From Aliiroseovarius sp. (GTDB lineage: Bacteria > Pseudomonadota > Alphaproteobacteria > Rhodobacterales > Rhodobacteraceae): DNA of 37,774 nt. Within the stretch, counting starts at the first letter, position 1. Each line of letters begins with the position of its first letter. Position numbers and translations under genes: made by a program. The notes under the pieces were generated by a model. That model had not been told where the DNA came from. It made no database searches and saw only the letters and a program-made list of their open reading frames with translations. Below are positions 16,895 to 25,382 of this stretch, piece by piece. Location of the stretch: contig NZ_JASBTN010000035.1 in NCBI RefSeq assembly GCF_030148435.1, positions 1-37,774 on the forward strand, given 5' to 3'.

Positions 16895-19720
16895 ATGAGC
16901 AAGGCCAGCCAGTTCTACTTCGACACTTCGCCGCCTGTATCCGACGAGGTGCGCAAGACCACGTGCTACATGTGCGCTTGCCGCTGTGGAATCAACGTGC
17001 ATATGAAGGACGGGCAGGTCGCCTATATCGAAGGCAACCGCGACCACCCGGTGAACAAGGGTGTGCTCTGCGGCAAGGGGTCTTCGGGGATCATGCAGCA
17101 CTATGCCCCCTCGCGCCTGCGCGCGCCGTTGAAACGCGTGGGGCCGCGCGGGTCCGGCGAGTTCGAGGAGATTTCCTGGGACGAAGCGCTGGACATTGCC
17201 GCCGGCTGGCTGGAACCGCTGCGCAAGACCGATCCGTCGAAGCTCGCCTTCTTTACAGGTCGCGACCAGAGCCAGAGCTTTACCTCCTGGTTCGCCCAGG
17301 CCTATGGCACACCGAACTACGCCGCGCACGGCGGGTTCTGTTCGGTTAACATGGCCGCTGCCGGGATTTACACGATGGGCGGGGCCTTCTGGGAATTCGG
17401 CCAGCCGGACTGGGACCGCACCAAGCTGTTCATGCTGTTCGGCGTGGCCGAGGACCACGATTCGAACCCGATCAAGATCGGACTGGGCAAGCTCAAGGAA
17501 CGCGGTGCCAAGGTGATCGGCGTGAACCCGATCCGCTCGGGCTACAACGCGATTGCAGATGAATGGGTGGGGATCACCCCCGGCACAGACGGGCTGTTCA
17601 TCCTTGCGCTGGTGCATGAACTGATGGCGGCGGGCAAGGTCGATCTGAACTACCTCTGCCGTTACACCAACGCGGGCTTCATAGTGAATGAAGACCCGAA
17701 CTCGCCCGAACGGGGTCTGTTTCTGCGCGGCAAGAGCGGCAAGCCACAGGTGCTGGCACGCGAGACCGGCATTCTGATGGATTACGATTGCCCCGCGATC
17801 ACGCCGGACCTGGCCGGACAGTTCGTCGAAGAGGGCGTGACCCATCGCACCGTGTTCCAGCTGATGGCGGACCGTTACCTGTCGCCGGACTATGCGCCCG
17901 AAGCGGTCGAGGCGCGCACCGGCGTACCCGCCACCAGGATCAAGTCGATCGCCGCCGAGCTGGCCCGCGTCGCCTTTGAAGAAGAAATCGTGATCGACCA
18001 GCCCTGGACCGACTGGAAGGGCGAGAGGCACGACAAGATGATCGGCCGCCCGGTCAGCTTCCATTCGATGCGTGGAATCTCGGCCCATTCGAACGGGTTC
18101 CAGACCTGCCGCGCGCTGCATGTGTTGCAGATCCTGCTGGGCTCGGTCGAAGTGCCCGGCGGGTTCCGCTTCAAGCCGCCCTACCCCAAGCCGCCCGAGG
18201 CGCATCCGCGTCCGCATGCCGGTGTCACCCCCGGCCAGCCGCTGGACGGCCCGCACCTGGGCTACCCGCTGGGACCGGAACACCTGCTGCTGGATGACGA
18301 GGGCCGCGCGAAACGCATCGACAAGGCGTTTACCTGGGAAAACCCGATGTCGGCCCACGGGCTGATGCATATGGTGATTTCAAACGCCCATGCGGGTGAT
18401 CCCTACAAGATCGACACGCTGTTCATGTACATGGCCAACATGGCGTGGAACTCGACCATGAACACCTCGGAGGTCATGCGCATGCTGACCGACAAGGGTG
18501 AGGATGGCGAATATGTCATCCCGCGCATCATCTATTCCGATGCCTATTCCTCCGAGATGGTCGCCTATGCCGACCTGATCCTGCCCGACACGACCTATCT
18601 GGAGCGGCACGACTGTATCTCGCTGCTGGACCGTCCGATCTGCGAGGCCGACGGCGCGGCGGATGCGATCCGCTGGCCGGTGGTCGAACCCGACCGCGAC
18701 GTGCGCGGGTTCCAGACGGTGCTGCTGCAGCTCGGCGCCAAGCTGGGGCTGCCCGGTTTCGTCTGCGACGAGGGCTGGCCCAAGTATGAGGACTATGCCG
18801 ATTACATCGTGAACCACGAACGGCGCCCGGGTGTCGGGCCGCTGGCCGGTTTCCGGGGTGAGGACGGCACCGGCGATGGTCGAGGAGACCCTAACCCGGC
18901 CCAAATCGACCGCTATATCGAAAACGGCGGTTTCTGGGTGTCGCATGTCCCGGATGAGGCCACCTTCTACAAACCCTGGAACAAGGGGTATCAGGAATGG
19001 GCCGTGGCACGCGGGTTGTTCGATGCCGAGGCACCCTATGTCTTCAACCTCTACGTCGAGCCGATGCGCAAGTTCCAGCTGGCCGCCGAAGGTCATGGCG
19101 CGGTGCAACCGCCCGAGCATCTGCGCGAGCGTGTGCGGCGCACCATGGACCCGCTGCCGATCTGGTATGAACCGTTCGAGGACGGCAATATCGACACGGA
19201 TGAATTCCCGATCCACGCCCTGACCCAGCGACCGATGCACATGTATCACTCCTGGGGGACGCAGAACGCGTGGCTTCGGCAGATTACCGGCAAGAACAGT
19301 CTCTATCTTCCTACGAAACTCTGGGATGCCCATGGGTTCGAGGAGGGCGACTATGCGGTGGTAACATCCGCCCACGGGTCGATCACCGTGCCCGTCGCCC
19401 ATCAGGCCGGGCTGAATGAAAACACCGTCTGGACCTGGAACGCCATCGGCAAGCGCAAGGGCGCCTGGGCGCTGGACGAGGGCGCATCGGAGGCGGGCGA
19501 AGGCTTTCTTCTGAACCACCTGATTCACGAGCTGCAACCGCCCAAGGGCGACGGGCTCAGATGGGCGAATTCGGACCCTGTCACCGGCCAGGCCGCCTGG
19601 TTCGACCTGCGCGTAAAAATCGAAAAAGCAGTGCCTAAACCTGCGGAATCGCAGCCCGCGCATCCACCGATCAAATCCCCCGTGGGCAAAGGCCCCGCCA
19701 AGGTTGCGAGGAAGATATGA
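16895..19720 (+). CDS. soeA: Molybdopterin oxidoreductase, SoeA-like sulfite dehydrogenase catalytic subunit
   Basis: SoeA of SoeABC oxidises sulfite to sulfate in the cytoplasm at a molybdenum bis-MGD centre and passes electrons via SoeB and SoeC to quinone. The 941-aa protein starts MSKASQFYFD, with no Tat signal, so it is cytoplasmic. Its first iron-sulfur cluster is C24-x2-C27-x3-C31 plus C59. C149 in HGGFCSVNM is the likely molybdenum ligand. The C-terminal molydopterin-dinucleotide-binding region begins near QRPMHMYHSWGTQNAWLRQI. Upstream ATG 16877 and TTG 16838 are alternative starts; ribosome sites are weak for all. It overlaps soeB by ATGA. The lack of a Tat signal separates it from periplasmic PsrA/PhsA and TtrA. 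A formate dehydrogenase-like role is less likely. Confidence 0.85.
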   Translation: MSKASQFYFDTSPPVSDEVRKTTCYMCACRCGINVHMKDGQVAYIEGNRDHPVNKGVLCGKGSSGIMQHYAPSRLRAPLKRVGPRGSGEFEEISWDEALDIAAGWLEPLRKTDPSKLAFFTGRDQSQSFTSWFAQAYGTPNYAAHGGFCSVNMAAAGIYTMGGAFWEFGQPDWDRTKLFMLFGVAEDHDSNPIKIGLGKLKERGAKVIGVNPIRSGYNAIADEWVGITPGTDGLFILALVHELMAAGKVDLNYLCRYTNAGFIVNEDPNSPERGLFLRGKSGKPQVLARETGILMDYDCPAITPDLAGQFVEEGVTHRTVFQLMADRYLSPDYAPEAVEARTGVPATRIKSIAAELARVAFEEEIVIDQPWTDWKGERHDKMIGRPVSFHSMRGISAHSNGFQTCRALHVLQILLGSVEVPGGFRFKPPYPKPPEAHPRPHAGVTPGQPLDGPHLGYPLGPEHLLLDDEGRAKRIDKAFTWENPMSAHGLMHMVISNAHAGDPYKIDTLFMYMANMAWNSTMNTSEVMRMLTDKGEDGEYVIPRIIYSDAYSSEMVAYADLILPDTTYLERHDCISLLDRPICEADGAADAIRWPVVEPDRDVRGFQTVLLQLGAKLGLPGFVCDEGWPKYEDYADYIVNHERRPGVGPLAGFRGEDGTGDGRGDPNPAQIDRYIENGGFWVSHVPDEATFYKPWNKGYQEWAVARGLFDAEAPYVFNLYVEPMRKFQLAAEGHGAVQPPEHLRERVRRTMDPLPIWYEPFEDGNIDTDEFPIHALTQRPMHMYHSWGTQNAWLRQITGKNSLYLPTKLWDAHGFEEGDYAVVTSAHGSITVPVAHQAGLNENTVWTWNAIGKRKGAWALDEGASEAGEGFLLNHLIHELQPPKGDGLRWANSDPVTGQAAWFDLRVKIEKAVPKPAESQPAHPPIKSPVGKGPAKVARKI

Positions 19721-20517
19721 CCTGCCTGCCCTCCTCGACCCAGAAGAAGCTGGGCCTGGTCATCGACCTGGACACCTGTGTCGGCTGCCACGGCTGCGTG
19801 ACCGCCTGCAAAGGCTGGAACACGCAGAACTATGGCGTGCCGCTGTCGGATATCGACCCCTATGGCGCGGATCCCCAGGGCACCTTCCTGAACCGCGTGT
19901 TCAGCTACGAAGTCCAGCCCGAGGGCAAATCCGCCCAGACCGTGCATTTCCCGAAGAGCTGCCTGCATTGCGAGGACGCGCCCTGCGTGACCGTCTGCCC
20001 GACCGGCGCGAGCTACAAGCGCGAGGAGGACGGGATCGTTCTGGTGAACGAGGACCGCTGCATCGGCTGCGGCCTCTGCGCCTGGTCCTGCGCCTATGGC
20101 GCACGCGAACTGGACCGCGACGCCGGTGTGATGAAGAAATGCACGCTCTGTGTGGACCGTATCTACAACGAGAACCTGCCCGAGGAAGATCGCGTACCCG
20201 CCTGCGTGCGCACCTGCCCCTCCGGTGCACGGCATTTCGGCAATCTGGGCGATCCGAACTCGGATGTCTCGAAACTGGTCGCCGACCGTGGCGGGTTCGA
20301 CCTGATGCCGGAACAGGGCACCCGCCCGGTAAACAAATACCTGCCACCCCGGCCCAAGGACGAGATGGACGTGCCCGCGTTGAAGCCGGTCGCGACCGAA
20401 GCCAGCGGGTTTCTGGGCTGGCTCGACAAGGCGCTCGGCCGCATCCCCGGAAAGGGGGACCGGCTCCCGACCAAGGAGACGGTGCAGGAAACGGTGCAAG
20501 AAAGTGAGAAGGTCTGA
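19717..20517 (+). CDS. soeB: 4Fe-4S ferredoxin subunit, SoeB-like
   Basis: SoeB carries electrons from the molybdenum subunit to the membrane anchor. The 266-aa protein has four cysteine groups: C21/C24/C27/C31, C82/C85/C90/C94, C115/C118/C121/C125, and C142/C145/C163/C167, giving four [4Fe-4S] clusters in the DmsB/NrfC style. It starts with ATGA overlapping the soeA stop and ends one base into soeC, so the three genes are translated as a unit. The C-terminal 60 or so residues after VNKYLPPRPKDE are low in conservation and end in a repeat-like TKETVQETVQESEK. There is no signal peptide, in keeping with a cytoplasm-facing complex. Confidence 0.9.
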   Translation: MTCLPSSTQKKLGLVIDLDTCVGCHGCVTACKGWNTQNYGVPLSDIDPYGADPQGTFLNRVFSYEVQPEGKSAQTVHFPKSCLHCEDAPCVTVCPTGASYKREEDGIVLVNEDRCIGCGLCAWSCAYGARELDRDAGVMKKCTLCVDRIYNENLPEEDRVPACVRTCPSGARHFGNLGDPNSDVSKLVADRGGFDLMPEQGTRPVNKYLPPRPKDEMDVPALKPVATEASGFLGWLDKALGRIPGKGDRLPTKETVQETVQESEKV

Positions 20518-21383
20518 TGCATCCCGCCCCCTCCGTCATCATCTTCACCACCCTGTCCGGCCTTGGCTTCGGCCTGTTTGCTTTCCTGGGGCTGGGTCTG
20601 CCGGATGTTTCCGGCTGGGTAGCCTTCGTCTTCTTTGCCATGGCCTATGCGCTCAGCTGCACCGGGCTGCTGGCGTCGACCTTCCACCTGGGCAATCCCA
20701 GGAACGCGATCTATGCGTTCAGCCAGTGGCGCAGCTCGTGGTTGTCGCGTGAGGGGATCATGGCGGTCGCGACCCTTCTGACCTTTGCGCCGGTTGCGAT
20801 CGGACGGGTTTTTCTGGACATGGAGCTGGCACTTTTGGGTGCGATAGGCTCTGTTTTTGCCGTGCTGACCGTCTTTACAACCTCGATGATCTACACCCAA
20901 CTGAAGACCATCGCGCGCTGGCACATGCCGCTGACACCGGTGCTGTTCCTGCTCTATGCCGGGGCTGGCGGTGCCTTGTTGGCCGGTCAGGCAAGTCTGG
21001 CCGGCGTGCTGACCCTCATCGTGACCGGCGCGCAGCTTCTGGCGTGGAAACAGGGCGATGGCCGGTCAACCACCGGTGATCTCGGCGCGGCCACCGGGCT
21101 GGGTGAAATCGGCCAGGTGCGCCTGTTGGAAAGTGCCCATACCGCGCGCAACTATATCCTGGACGAGATGGCCTTCCAGGTCGGCCGCAAGCACGTGCAG
21201 AAACTGCGCATGATCGCGACGCTCTGCGTTGGCGCCCTGCCCGCCCTGTTGCTTCTTGCCCTGCCCGCCGGCCACCTGACCGCCCTGATCGCGGTGGTTC
21301 TGCACGTGATCGGGGTGGCTGCTTCGCGCTGGCTGTTCTTTGCCCAGGCCGAACATGTCGTGGCGAGCTATTACGGACGGTGA
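20517..21383 (+). CDS. soeC: DmsC-type quinone-interacting membrane anchor, SoeC-like
   Basis: SoeC fixes the SoeAB pair to the inner membrane and delivers electrons to the quinone pool. The 288-aa protein has about eight membrane helices, starting with VIIFTTLSGLGFGLFAFLGLGL, and the DmsC-family features STFHLGNPRNAIYAFSQWRSSWLSREG. This HLGNP...WR.SWLSRE block is the hallmark of the DmsC rather than the NrfD anchor, which fits SoeC. ATG overlaps the soeB stop by one base (TGATG). It ends the operon; no strong terminator follows before nrnC, 63 bases on. Confidence 0.9.
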   Translation: MHPAPSVIIFTTLSGLGFGLFAFLGLGLPDVSGWVAFVFFAMAYALSCTGLLASTFHLGNPRNAIYAFSQWRSSWLSREGIMAVATLLTFAPVAIGRVFLDMELALLGAIGSVFAVLTVFTTSMIYTQLKTIARWHMPLTPVLFLLYAGAGGALLAGQASLAGVLTLIVTGAQLLAWKQGDGRSTTGDLGAATGLGEIGQVRLLESAHTARNYILDEMAFQVGRKHVQKLRMIATLCVGALPALLLLALPAGHLTALIAVVLHVIGVAASRWLFFAQAEHVVASYYGR

Positions 21384-21446
21384 TCCATCGTTGATCCCTG
21401 GCCCGCTTGCGCCTATCACGAGGCGAACGGAATAAGGGGCTTCATC

Positions 21447-22058
21447 ATGGCCAATCACCTCTACAAACGCGACCTGCCGGACGGGCTGGACCTGGGGCCG
21501 GTCGTGGCCATCGACTGCGAAACCATGGGTCTGAACCCGCATCGCGACCGCCTGTGTGTCGTGCAGATGTCCGGCGGCGACGGCAACGCACATATGGTGC
21601 AGGTCGAAAAGGGCCAGAGCACGGCCCCGAATCTGGAGCGTATGCTGACCGACCCGAACGTGCTGAAGATCTTTCACTTCGGCCGCTTCGACATTGCTGC
21701 CCTGCTGAACGCTTTCGGCGTGGTTACTGCGCCGGTCTATTGCACCAAGATCGCTTCGAAACTGGTGCGCACCTACACTGATCGCCACGGGCTCAAGAAC
21801 CTGCTGGACCACCTGCTGAAAGTGGATATCTCCAAGCAGCAGCAAATGAGCGACTGGGGCGCCGAAAAACTGACCGAGGCGCAGCTGGACTATGCCGCCT
21901 CGGATGTTCTGTACCTGCACCGTCTGCGTGAAAAGCTGGATGTGCTTCTGGAACGCGAGGGCCGGACCGAAATCGCGCAGAGCTGTTTCAATTTCCTGCC
22001 GGCACGCGCGCAGCTGGATCTTGCCGGTTGGCCGGAGCAGGACATTTTCGCGCATTGA
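21447..22058 (+). CDS. nrnC: NrnC-type 3'-5' exoribonuclease (nanoRNase)
   Basis: NrnC degrades RNA dinucleotides and short oligos, including pGpG from cyclic-di-GMP turnover, and replaces Orn in many alphaproteobacteria. The 203-aa protein is a bare DEDDy exonuclease domain: D23 and E25 in VVAIDCETMGLNP, D82 in FHFGRFDIAAL, and Y149 with D153 in LDYAASDVLYL. It lacks the HRDC domains of RNase D, and the length matches NrnC (about 205 aa). The start has an AAGGGG ribosome site. It lies immediately upstream of the lptC-lptA-lptB genes; a separate promoter for those is suggested at 22092. Confidence 0.88.
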   Translation: MANHLYKRDLPDGLDLGPVVAIDCETMGLNPHRDRLCVVQMSGGDGNAHMVQVEKGQSTAPNLERMLTDPNVLKIFHFGRFDIAALLNAFGVVTAPVYCTKIASKLVRTYTDRHGLKNLLDHLLKVDISKQQQMSDWGAEKLTEAQLDYAASDVLYLHRLREKLDVLLEREGRTEIAQSCFNFLPARAQLDLAGWPEQDIFAH

Positions 22059-22091
22059 TCCGCCGATAGGGGGGCCATACGGGCCAACCCA

Positions 22092-22119
22092 TTGGAAACG
22101 CTGTGCGGGATGCTACATA
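22092..22119 (+). promoter_or_regulatory. Candidate sigma-70 promoter for lptCAB
   Basis: TTGGAA (22092-22097) and TACATA (22114-22119) are spaced by 16 bases. The predicted transcript start falls about 13 bases before the lptC ATG at 22139, with GGCAGGG as ribosome site. Each box has two mismatches or fewer in the key positions. Confidence 0.45.
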
Positions 22120-22138
22120 TCCTGCGAAAGGCAGGGCG

Positions 22139-22759
22139 ATGGCCACATATGACAATACGTACTCGCGCGTGGTCGCGTGGTTGAAGGTGCTGCTGCCGGT
22201 CATCGCGCTGGTTCTGCTGTCGACCATGTTCCTGATCTCGCGCACCATCGACCCGAGCCGGGCGATCCCCTTTGCCAATGTGGATGTCGAAGGGCTGGTG
22301 CGCGATCAACGTATCTCGGCACCGGCCTTTTCCGGTGTGACACAGGATGGCGCGGCAGTGTCGATCAAGGCCGAAACCGCCCGGCCCCTGCCCGATGGTG
22401 CAGATGGGCTCAGTGCCGAAGTCCTGACAGCGCGGATCGAGACTCCGGATGGCGCACAGGTGGATATCAAGGCGGCAAATGCGCTGGTCGATGGTGGCGC
22501 AAGCCTTTTGACCATGTCTGGCGGCGTGGTTGTGACCACATCTACCGAGTACCGGATCGACACGAAGGGCCTGACATCGAAACTCGACCGGACCGAGCTG
22601 GAAAGCGACGGGGCCGTGCGTGCCACCGGGCCGCTGGGAACCCTGGATGCCGGGCAGGCGCGCATCGCACCCGCAGAAGCGGACGCTTCGACCTATCTTC
22701 TGGTTTTCAAGGACGGGGTGAAACTGGTATATGTGCCGAAAGGTCCGGGAGATCGGTGA
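22139..22759 (+). CDS. lptC: LPS export protein LptC
   Basis: LptC is a single-span inner-membrane protein that takes LPS from the LptBFG transporter and passes it to LptA. The 206-aa product has one N-terminal membrane helix (about residues 14-35, VVAWLKVLLPVIALVLLSTMFLI) and a beta-rich periplasmic domain with DGAAVSIKAETARP and the LTMSGGVVVTTST turn typical of the beta-jellyroll fold. ATG 22139 is preferred over GTG 22103, because the helix then sits at the usual distance from the start and a promoter is visible just upstream. The stop TGA is one base before the TTG proposed for lptA. Confidence 0.88.
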   Translation: MATYDNTYSRVVAWLKVLLPVIALVLLSTMFLISRTIDPSRAIPFANVDVEGLVRDQRISAPAFSGVTQDGAAVSIKAETARPLPDGADGLSAEVLTARIETPDGAQVDIKAANALVDGGASLLTMSGGVVVTTSTEYRIDTKGLTSKLDRTELESDGAVRATGPLGTLDAGQARIAPAEADASTYLLVFKDGVKLVYVPKGPGDR

Positions 22760-22760
22760 T

Positions 22761-23264
22761 TTGAAACGTCTTCTTGCAATTGTGATGTCCGCAACGCTGG
22801 CCCTGTCTGCGTTTACCCCGGCTCTCGCCCAAGGGGCGCAGATCGCCTTCGGCGGGCTCAAGCATGACAGCTCCCTTCCCATTGAAATCACTGCGGAACA
22901 ATTGACCATAGATCAGTCGGACGGTTCCGCCGTATTTACCGGCGACGTGCTAATCGGGCAGGGGGAAATGCGTCTGTCCGCCGCAAAGGTACGGGTGGAA
23001 TACGTGACCGGCGAAGGCTCCACCGGCGAGATCTCTAGGCTGCATGCCACCGGCGGTGTCACCCTGGTCAATGGCGCCGAGGCGGCCGAGGCGGTCGACG
23101 CCGTCTACACCGTGACCAGCGCCCAGGTCGTGATGACCGGCAGCGTGATCCTGACCCAGGGCCAGAATGCGCTGTCAGGGGACCGGCTGACCGTCGATCT
23201 GACCGCGGGTACCGGCCAGATGGACGGGCGCGTGAAGACGATCCTGCAGCCCGGAGGGGAGTGA
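22761..23264 (+). CDS. lptA: LPS export protein LptA
   Basis: LptA forms the periplasmic bridge for LPS between the membranes. From TTG 22761 the 167-aa protein has a clean signal peptide (KRLLAIVMSATLALSAFTPALA), then the OstA-type jellyroll with PIEITAEQLTIDQSDGSAVFTGDVLIGQGEMRLSAAKVRVEY and the repeat TGSVILTQGQNALSGDRLTVDL. GGGAG at 22747-22751 fits the TTG start; an in-frame ATG at 22731 would overlap lptC and add ten polar residues before the signal. It overlaps lptB by one base. The family usually runs 160-185 aa. Confidence 0.9.
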   Translation: MKRLLAIVMSATLALSAFTPALAQGAQIAFGGLKHDSSLPIEITAEQLTIDQSDGSAVFTGDVLIGQGEMRLSAAKVRVEYVTGEGSTGEISRLHATGGVTLVNGAEAAEAVDAVYTVTSAQVVMTGSVILTQGQNALSGDRLTVDLTAGTGQMDGRVKTILQPGGE

Positions 23265-24025
23265 TGGCGGGCCACCCCGAACTCAGCGTCGCCGATGGAG
23301 ACGCGGGACTGCGCGTGATCGGGCTGCGCAAGAGTTACCGCAAGAAGCCGGTGATCCTCGATTTCTCGATGGAACTGAACCGCGGGGAGGTCGTGGCGCT
23401 GCTGGGCCCGAACGGATCGGGCAAGACCACGACCTTCTATTCCATCGCCGGGCTGGTGACACCCGAGGCGGGGCAGGTGATCATCGACGGGCGTGACGTG
23501 ACCCTTCTGCCGATGTACCGCCGTGCCAAATACGGCATCGGCTACCTGCCGCAGGAAATGAGCGTGTTTCGCGGGCTGAATGTCGAGGACAACATCCTTG
23601 CCATCCTCGAAGTGGCCGAGCGGGACCGCCACAAGCGCCGCGAACGGCTCGAAGAACTGTTGAGCGAGTTTTCCATCGGCCACCTGCGCCGCGCCCCTGC
23701 CCTGGCCCTGTCGGGCGGTGAACGCCGCCGGGTGGAAATCGCTCGCTGTCTGGCTGCAGACCCGAAATACCTGCTTCTGGACGAACCCTTTGCCGGTGTC
23801 GATCCGATTGCCGTGGGCGAAATCCGCACCCTGGTCCACGACCTCAAGGATCGTGGTATCGGCGTCCTGATCACCGACCACAACGTGCGCGAAACACTCG
23901 AAATCGTGGACCGCGCCTACATCCTTCATGACGGGCGGGTTCTGATGAGCGGCACCACCGACGAAGTTGTGCGCGACGAGAATGTGCGCCGGGTCTACCT
24001 GGGCCAGAATTTCAAGATTTCCTGA
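23264..24025 (+). CDS. lptB: LPS export ABC transporter ATPase LptB
   Basis: LptB powers extraction of LPS from the inner membrane with LptF and LptG (not in the window). The 253-aa protein has Walker A GPNGSGKTT (about residues 48-56), the Q-loop GIGYLPQEMSVFRGL with the LptB-specific coupling sequence, signature LSGGERRRVEIAR, Walker B YLLLDEPFAGVDP, and the H-loop TDHNVRETL. All are intact. ATG 23264 overlaps the lptA stop by one base (TGATG); a GTG one codon earlier is also possible. The C-terminus YLGQNFKIS is standard. Confidence 0.96.
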   Translation: MAGHPELSVADGDAGLRVIGLRKSYRKKPVILDFSMELNRGEVVALLGPNGSGKTTTFYSIAGLVTPEAGQVIIDGRDVTLLPMYRRAKYGIGYLPQEMSVFRGLNVEDNILAILEVAERDRHKRRERLEELLSEFSIGHLRRAPALALSGGERRRVEIARCLAADPKYLLLDEPFAGVDPIAVGEIRTLVHDLKDRGIGVLITDHNVRETLEIVDRAYILHDGRVLMSGTTDEVVRDENVRRVYLGQNFKIS

Positions 24026-24036
24026 GGGTCCGGTCA

Positions 24037-24210
24037 TTGACATTCCCCCCCGACTCGTCGCCAAATACAGGTAATGCATGAACAAGCCTTTCCCCGTTCG
24101 TGCCATGGCCAAAGGGCCATGCACCAGGCGCTCCCGAAGGCTTCGGGACGGTCTGGAAACTCAATCAGAAAACGGATAGGAACCCCCGTGGCCCATGATG
24201 GGCCGGCGGG
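24037..24210 (+). promoter_or_regulatory. hpf leader: -35-like box followed by three hairpins
   Basis: TTGACA at 24037-24042 is a consensus -35 without a clear -10. Downstream are three short perfect stems: CATGGCC 24104-24110 with GGCCATG 24115-24121; TCCCGAA 24132-24138 with TTCGGGA 24142-24148; and GGCCCA 24190-24195 with TGGGCC 24199-24204, the last extended by CCCG 24185-24188 with CGGG 24207-24210. No T-tract follows any of them. The region replaces rpoN, often found between lptB and hpf. It may be a structured 5'UTR controlling hpf or a small RNA. Confidence 0.45.
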
Positions 24211-24242
24211 TAACGTGACCTGCTAACCCAAGAGGAGACAGG

Positions 24243-24815
24243 ATGCAGTATCAAATCAGCGGCAAACAGATCGAGATAGGTCAAGCGCTTCAAACCCACG
24301 TGAAAAACGAGCTGGGTGACGTGGTGGCGAAATACGCCGAACGTCCGACTGACGCGCAGGTGATCTTCTCGAAAAATGCCCATGAATTCGTGTGCGAGAC
24401 CGTCGTGCACCTGTCCACCGGCCTGACCGCCCAGGCCAAGGCCCATTCGACCGAAATCTACGCCGCCTTCGACGATTGTACCGAAAAAATGGAGAAACAG
24501 CTCCGCCGTTACAAGCGCCGGTTGAAGGACCACCACAAGGATCGTGTCGACCCGGTTGAAGTCTTTGGCGGAGCCTCGTATATCCTCGCAGCAGAAGAAG
24601 GTCATGACGAGGCCGTGGACGCCACGCTGAACCCGATGATCATCGCCGAGATGGAAACCCGTATTCCGTCGCTGTCGGTTGGTGAAGCGGTGATGCAGAT
24701 GGAACTGGCCCACGCTCCCGTTCTGGTCTTCCGCAACGAAAAAACGGAAGGCGTGAACGTCGTGTACCGCCGCGAAGACGGCAATATCGGCTGGATCGAC
24801 CCGAAGGACGCGTAA
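24243..24815 (+). CDS. hpf: Ribosome hibernation promoting factor, long form
   Basis: Long HPF dimerises 70S ribosomes into inactive 100S particles in starved cells. The 190-aa protein has the N-terminal HPF/YfiA domain (residues 1-100: MQYQISGKQIEIGQALQTHVKNELGDVV to LRRYKRRLKDHH) and the C-terminal dimerisation domain (about 130-188: IIAEMETRIPSLSVGEAVMQMELAHAPVLVFRNEKTEGVNVVYRREDGNIGWI). The domain layout and length are those of the long form. AGGAG lies upstream of ATG 24243. It follows a 217-base structured leader and precedes ptsN, an order conserved across proteobacteria. Confidence 0.95.
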   Translation: MQYQISGKQIEIGQALQTHVKNELGDVVAKYAERPTDAQVIFSKNAHEFVCETVVHLSTGLTAQAKAHSTEIYAAFDDCTEKMEKQLRRYKRRLKDHHKDRVDPVEVFGGASYILAAEEGHDEAVDATLNPMIIAEMETRIPSLSVGEAVMQMELAHAPVLVFRNEKTEGVNVVYRREDGNIGWIDPKDA

Positions 24816-24848
24816 GCGCCAGAGGCCACGGGCCGCAAGGACATCGAG

Positions 24849-25313
24849 ATGGAACTTTCGGACATTCTTCGGCCCGAGGCCGTGAAAGTCATGGGCACGG
24901 TCACGTCGAAAAAGCGCCTGTTTCAGGAGCTGGGCGATATGGTGGCCACCAGCCATGGCATTGACGGCGCTACAGCTTTTTCCGCCTTGCAGGAACGCGA
25001 GAACCTCGGGCCCACCGGCGTGGGCCACGGGGTGGCTCTGCCCCATGCTCGCATCGTGGGCATCACCGAAGTGATTGGTGCCTTCATCCGTGTGGAGAAG
25101 CCTTTCGATTTCGACGCGGTGGACAAACAGCCGGTCGACCTGATCTTCGCCCTGTTCGCGCCCGAGGGGTCAGGGGTCGAACATCTGAAGGCGCTGGCGC
25201 TGGTCTCGCGCACCATGCGTGACAGCGCCGTCTGCGCCAAGCTGCGTGCCAATGGGGACGCGACCACGCTACACGCTCTGCTAACCGAATCACAAAACAC
25301 CAAAGCCGCCTGA
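24849..25313 (+). CDS. ptsN: Nitrogen PTS enzyme IIA (EIIA-Ntr)
   Basis: PtsN is the terminal phosphocarrier of the nitrogen-related PTS and regulates potassium transport and other functions by its phosphorylation state. The 154-aa protein has the active-site histidine H66 in TGVGHGVALPHARI, followed by IGAFIRVEKPFDFDAVDKQPVDLIFALFAPEGS and a helical C-terminus. Family length is about 150. It starts 33 bases after hpf, probably in one transcript. EINtr and NPr partners are not in the window. Confidence 0.94.
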   Translation: MELSDILRPEAVKVMGTVTSKKRLFQELGDMVATSHGIDGATAFSALQERENLGPTGVGHGVALPHARIVGITEVIGAFIRVEKPFDFDAVDKQPVDLIFALFAPEGSGVEHLKALALVSRTMRDSAVCAKLRANGDATTLHALLTESQNTKAA

Positions 25314-25326
25314 CTCAGGCAGGCGG
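25306..25326. terminator. Hairpin at the end of ptsN
   Basis: CCGCCTG (25306-25312) pairs with CAGGCGG (25320-25326) around seven bases, overlapping the ptsN stop. There is no T-tract, so termination is only suggested by its position between convergent genes. Confidence 0.4.
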
Positions 25327-25382
25327 ACCCCCGCAGGTTCAGGGCCGGTTTCTTCGAAAAAAGCCGGGACCGCCATTCGCGA

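Noticed and set aside
16859-18370. Long open frame of about 500 codons on the minus strand inside soeA
   Set aside because: It is antisense to a strongly conserved molybdoenzyme, has histidine/arginine-rich low-similarity composition typical of GC-rich shadow frames, and shows no motif.
16895-21383. Formate dehydrogenase or polysulfide/tetrathionate reductase operon
   Set aside because: No Tat signal on the catalytic subunit, a DmsC-type rather than NrfD-type anchor, and a sulfur-responsive regulator next to it fit SoeABC better; still not proven.
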